In this document: in pieces, positions 5,695 to 8,368 of the stretch
Numbering within the stretch: position 1 is the stretch's first letter
Layout: each line of letters begins with the position of its first letter
Assembly: GCA_036558125.1 (NCBI GenBank)
Contig: DATBGE010000054.1
Location: forward strand, 1-8,368
DNA: 8,368 nt
Direction of reading: 5' to 3'
Source of the DNA: DATBGE01 sp036558125
GTDB lineage: Bacteria > Gemmatimonadota > Gemmatimonadetes > Gemmatimonadales > GWC2-71-9
Position numbers and translations under genes: made by a program
Notes under the pieces: model-generated
Told to the model about the DNA's origin: nothing
The model's database searches: none
What the model saw: only the letters and a program-made list of their open reading frames with translations

Positions 5695-7029
5695 TCAAAT
5701 CTCCGCCCGTTCACCATCAAACAGACTCTCCACCCTCTCCCGCTCCCGCACCACGCCCCACTTGCTGCCATCGACCAATACTTCAGCCGCACGGGCCCGG
5801 GCGTTGTAGTTGGAGCTCATCACGAAGCCGTAGGCTCCGGCGCCAAGCACCGCCACTCGCTCACCCGACTTGAGGCCGGGCAGTTCCCGATCGAGCGCCA
5901 GGAAGTCGCCGGTCTCGCAGACCGGGCCCACGACATCAACCAGACCGAGCGGGCGTCCCTGGGACTCGAGCTCTGCGATCTCATGGTAGGCCTGATAGTG
6001 ACTGGGCCGGACCAGATCGTTCATGCCGGCGTCGACCAGAACCAGTTCCTTCCCGCCGGAATGCTTCCGGGAAAGCACCGTGGTGAGCAACACGCCGGCG
6101 CTGCCGACCAGGAATCGCCCCGGTTCCACGACCATAGTGAGCCCGGTGCGCTCGGCCAGCGGCTGGATCGCCTCGGCGAAGCGCTGCGGCAGGAGGGGGG
6201 ATTCGTCCCGGTACCGAATGCCCAGGCCGCCGCCGATGTCGAGGTTCTTCAGGGTATCGATGCCCGCGGCACGGACCCGGCCCACCAGTTCGATGAGCCG
6301 CTCAAGGCCCAACCGGTAAGGCTTGGGATCGAGGATCTGGCTGCCGATGTGCATCGCGATGCTGTCGAGCCGCAGCCACTGGTGCGCGTGCACCTGCGCG
6401 GCCAGGTCAACCACCTGATCGACTGGCACACCGAACTTGATGCCGCCCTGGCCCGTCGCGATGTAAGGATGGGTGTCGGCGGTGACGTCGGGGTTTACGC
6501 GAATCCCGACTGTTACCTGTTTCCGCTTCGCCGTCGCGATAGCGCCAAGCTTCTGGAGCTCGTCGCTCGATTCGAGGTGGATGTGGCCGACCCCTTCAGC
6601 AACGGCGTCCTCGAGCTCGGTCACCGATTTCCCTACTCCACTGAAGACGATACGTTCGGCAGGGAATCCGGCGGCCAGTGCCCGGCGCATCTCGCCACCC
6701 GAGACGATATCCGCCCCGGCACCCAGGTCCCGCAGCACCCGCAAGACGGCGAGATTGCTGTTTGCCTTTACCGCGAAACACACCCGGTGGGGTAGCTTCG
6801 CCAGAGCCTGGTCCAGCATCTTGTACTGCCGCCGGATGACCGCCGCGTTGTACACGTAGGTCGGAGTGCCAACCTTCTCGGCGACCTCTCCGAGGCGAAC
6901 GTCACCCAGAATGAGCGATGTTCCCCGGCGCTCGAGTCCGGCGTCGGCGAAGAGCGCGGCAGTATCGACCGGCGTACTCCCGGCCCGGGGCCGACTCCTC
7001 CGCTCCGGGTTCAGTACGCTTTCGCCCAT
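5695..7029 (-). CDS. lysA: Diaminopimelate decarboxylase
   Basis: LysA is a PLP enzyme that decarboxylates meso-diaminopimelate to lysine, the final step of the pathway. With the ATG at 7029 it has 444 residues, slightly longer than many family members because of a polar N-terminal extension of about 25 residues. The alanine racemase-like barrel contains the PLP lysine Lys88 in FAVKANSN (85-92), HIGSQ (227-231), the phosphate-binding GGGLG (266-270) and EPGRF (302-306). The C-terminal domain has CETGDFLA (371-378) with the active-site cysteine, and GAGAYG (396-401) with Tyr400. All expected active-site residues are present. The start is chosen because GGAGG (7038-7034) lies 4 nt upstream. The in-frame ATG at 7113 would extend the protein deep into proS. 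The gene overlaps proS by 19 bp and is probably co-transcribed. Heptad element C begins 5 bp after its stop. Confidence 0.97.
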   Translation of the reverse strand: MGESVLNPERRSRPRAGSTPVDTAALFADAGLERRGTSLILGDVRLGEVAEKVGTPTYVYNAAVIRRQYKMLDQALAKLPHRVCFAVKANSNLAVLRVLRDLGAGADIVSGGEMRRALAAGFPAERIVFSGVGKSVTELEDAVAEGVGHIHLESSDELQKLGAIATAKRKQVTVGIRVNPDVTADTHPYIATGQGGIKFGVPVDQVVDLAAQVHAHQWLRLDSIAMHIGSQILDPKPYRLGLERLIELVGRVRAAGIDTLKNLDIGGGLGIRYRDESPLLPQRFAEAIQPLAERTGLTMVVEPGRFLVGSAGVLLTTVLSRKHSGGKELVLVDAGMNDLVRPSHYQAYHEIAELESQGRPLGLVDVVGPVCETGDFLALDRELPGLKSGERVAVLGAGAYGFVMSSNYNARARAAEVLVDGSKWGVVRERERVESLFDGERAEI

Positions 7030-8368
7030 ACTGCCTCCGTAGTGGCGGGACGATCGCACCACATGCACTTGGCCGGCGCTGTCGGCGAGCGGAACTCCTC
7101 GTCCGGCAAGCACCGGATCGTTGCCTTTGTCTGCTCCTTGATGTCGGCCTCACACGCGCCGTCGCCACACCAGCCGCCGTAGGCGAATCCACCGTCTCGC
7201 CCGATGAACTCCAGGAACTGCTCCTTGGTGACCCCGCGGATACTGTTCTGCTCTCGCCGAGCGCGGGCGGCGTCCAGTAGATCCTGTTGCATGGCGTCTA
7301 TTTCGATCCGGAGCGAATGCGCCAGGCCGTTGGTAGCGAACGGAGTCTTCTTTCCACCGGTTCGCCGAGCCAGCATCACATGTCCAGCCGCCACATCGCG
7401 AGGGCCGATCTCCAGGCGCAGCGGGACTCCCCTCCCCTCCCACTCGTAGTACTTGGCGCCGGGCTTCATCCCATCACGCGAGTCGAGGTGGACCCTGGTG
7501 CCCGCGGCGGCGATCTCCTGCTTCAGCTTCTCGGCGGCGCCCGTGACCGTGGCGCGCTCTTCGTCCGTGCGCCAGATCGGCACGATCACCACCTGGTACT
7601 GCGCGAGACGCGGCGGGCAGACCAGCCCCGCATCGTCGCCGTGGGTCATGATCAGGGCTCCCACGAGACGAGTCGACACACCCCACGAGGTGTTCCAGAC
7701 GTGATCCAGTCCTCCTGCCGCCGTCTGGAAGGTGACCTCGAACGCCCGGGCGAAGTTTTGCCCCAGGTTGTGGCTGGTGCCGGCCTGGAGCGCCTTGTTG
7801 TCCTGCATCAGCGACTCGCAGCTGTAGGTGCGGAGTGCGCCCGCGAACCGCTCGCTATCGGTCTTGCGTCCGGTGACGACCGGCATCGCCATGTACTGTT
7901 CCATGAAGGTCCGGTACACGCCGAGCATTCGGCGGGTCTCTTCCTCGGCCTCCGCTTCCGTCGCATGCGCCGTGTGGCCCTCCTGCCAGAGGAACTCGGT
8001 GGTCCGGAGGAACAGCCGGGTCCGCATTTCCCAACGCACCACGTTGGCCCACTGGTTGATCAGCACCGGCAGGTCGCGGTAGCTCTGGATCCACTTGGCG
8101 TACATCGCGTAGATGATGGTCTCGGACGTCGGGCGGACGACGAGCGGCTCCTCCAGCTCCTTCCCCCCGCCGTGCGTGACCACAGCGGTTTCCGGGGCAA
8201 AGCCTTCGACGTGCTGCGCCTCTCGCGCCAGGAAGCTCTGCGGGATGAAGAGCGGGAAGTAGGCGTTCTGGTGCCCGGTGTCCTTGAACATCTGGTCGAG
8301 GGCGCGCTGCATCTGCTCCCATATGGCATAGCCATTGGGACGGATCACCATGCACCCGCGCACCGGAC
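7011..8368 (-). CDS. proS: Prolyl-tRNA synthetase, archaeal/eukaryotic-like type (5' end off window)
   Basis: This class II synthetase attaches proline to tRNA-Pro. The frame enters from the right edge: 451 residues are seen, beginning PVRGCMVIRPNGYAIWEQ, so perhaps 40-50 N-terminal residues are missing. Catalytic-core segments include VVRPTSETIIY (75-85, counting the Val of VRG as 1), LINQWANVVRWE (101-112), motif 2 around RTRLFLRTTEFLWQEGHTAH (114-133), GTSHNLGQNFA (195-205) and WGVSTRLVGALIMTHGDD (227-244). The anticodon-binding domain follows (from about 257). The C-terminal zinc domain has Cys399-x4-Cys404 and Cys433-x2-Cys436, and the chain ends in Tyr. That zinc domain, the terminal Tyr and the lack of an inserted editing domain mark the archaeal/eukaryotic-like form found in a subset of bacteria, rather than the E. 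coli form. Its last 19 bp overlap lysA. Confidence 0.96.
   Translation of the reverse strand, partial: PVRGCMVIRPNGYAIWEQMQRALDQMFKDTGHQNAYFPLFIPQSFLAREAQHVEGFAPETAVVTHGGGKELEEPLVVRPTSETIIYAMYAKWIQSYRDLPVLINQWANVVRWEMRTRLFLRTTEFLWQEGHTAHATEAEAEEETRRMLGVYRTFMEQYMAMPVVTGRKTDSERFAGALRTYSCESLMQDNKALQAGTSHNLGQNFARAFEVTFQTAAGGLDHVWNTSWGVSTRLVGALIMTHGDDAGLVCPPRLAQYQVVIVPIWRTDEERATVTGAAEKLKQEIAAAGTRVHLDSRDGMKPGAKYYEWEGRGVPLRLEIGPRDVAAGHVMLARRTGGKKTPFATNGLAHSLRIEIDAMQQDLLDAARARREQNSIRGVTKEQFLEFIGRDGGFAYGGWCGDGACEADIKEQTKATIRCLPDEEFRSPTAPAKCMWCDRPATTEAVWAKAY
7034..7038 (-). promoter_or_regulatory. lysA ribosome binding site within proS
   Basis: GGAGG on the minus strand lies 4 nt before the ATG at 7029 and inside the proS coding sequence. 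It fixes the lysA start at 7029 and supports translation of lysA from the proS transcript. Confidence 0.7.

Noticed and set aside
5983..6795. Plus-strand open frame opposite lysA (270 codons)
   Set aside because: It is antisense to an intact lysA, its composition follows lysA third positions, and no domain is visible.

Overview
This is a gene-dense, GC-rich bacterial window with eight protein genes. Seven lie on the minus strand. The organism cannot be named from the sequence. An archaeal/eukaryotic-type prolyl-tRNA synthetase, GC-rich codon use and very tight gene packing would fit a Gemmatimonadota-like or related soil or sediment lineage, but that is a guess.

Layout by descending coordinate, the direction in which most genes are read. 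(1) proS, cut by the right edge, overlaps lysA (diaminopimelate decarboxylase), which has a strong GGAGG ribosome binding site inside the proS 3' end. (2) An intergenic heptad-repeat element (C) separates lysA from guaA (GMP synthase). (3) guaA converges on a small plus-strand PTS EIIA-type gene, and a second, AT-rich heptad-repeat element (B) fills the convergent gap. (4) The EIIA gene diverges from dus (tRNA-dihydrouridine synthase). Both have promoter-like hexamers that would start transcription at or within a few bases of the start codon. (5) dus overlaps larB (nickel-pincer cofactor biosynthesis carboxylase). (6) A third heptad-repeat element (A) begins inside the larB stop codon and fills most of the gap to corA (divalent-cation channel). 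(7) corA overlaps by one base an unrecognised membrane-anchored protein that runs off the left edge.

Most protein genes are ordinary housekeeping functions: lysine and peptidoglycan precursor synthesis, guanine nucleotide synthesis, tRNA charging and modification, and metal transport. larB is the less common one.

The unexpected signal is in the gaps. Every intergenic gap that holds a gene 3' end, and that is not a coding overlap, contains an inverted array of 7-bp units. There are about four units per arm, with strict 7-bp spacing of a 3-4 base anchor. Each locus uses its own heptamer: GCCNNNN in A, TTGNNNN in B, GTACCTA in C. The arrays start within a few bases of the stop codon. The only gap that holds two 5' ends (dus/EIIA) has none. 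The architecture is shared while the sequence is not, so similarity searches would tend to miss it.
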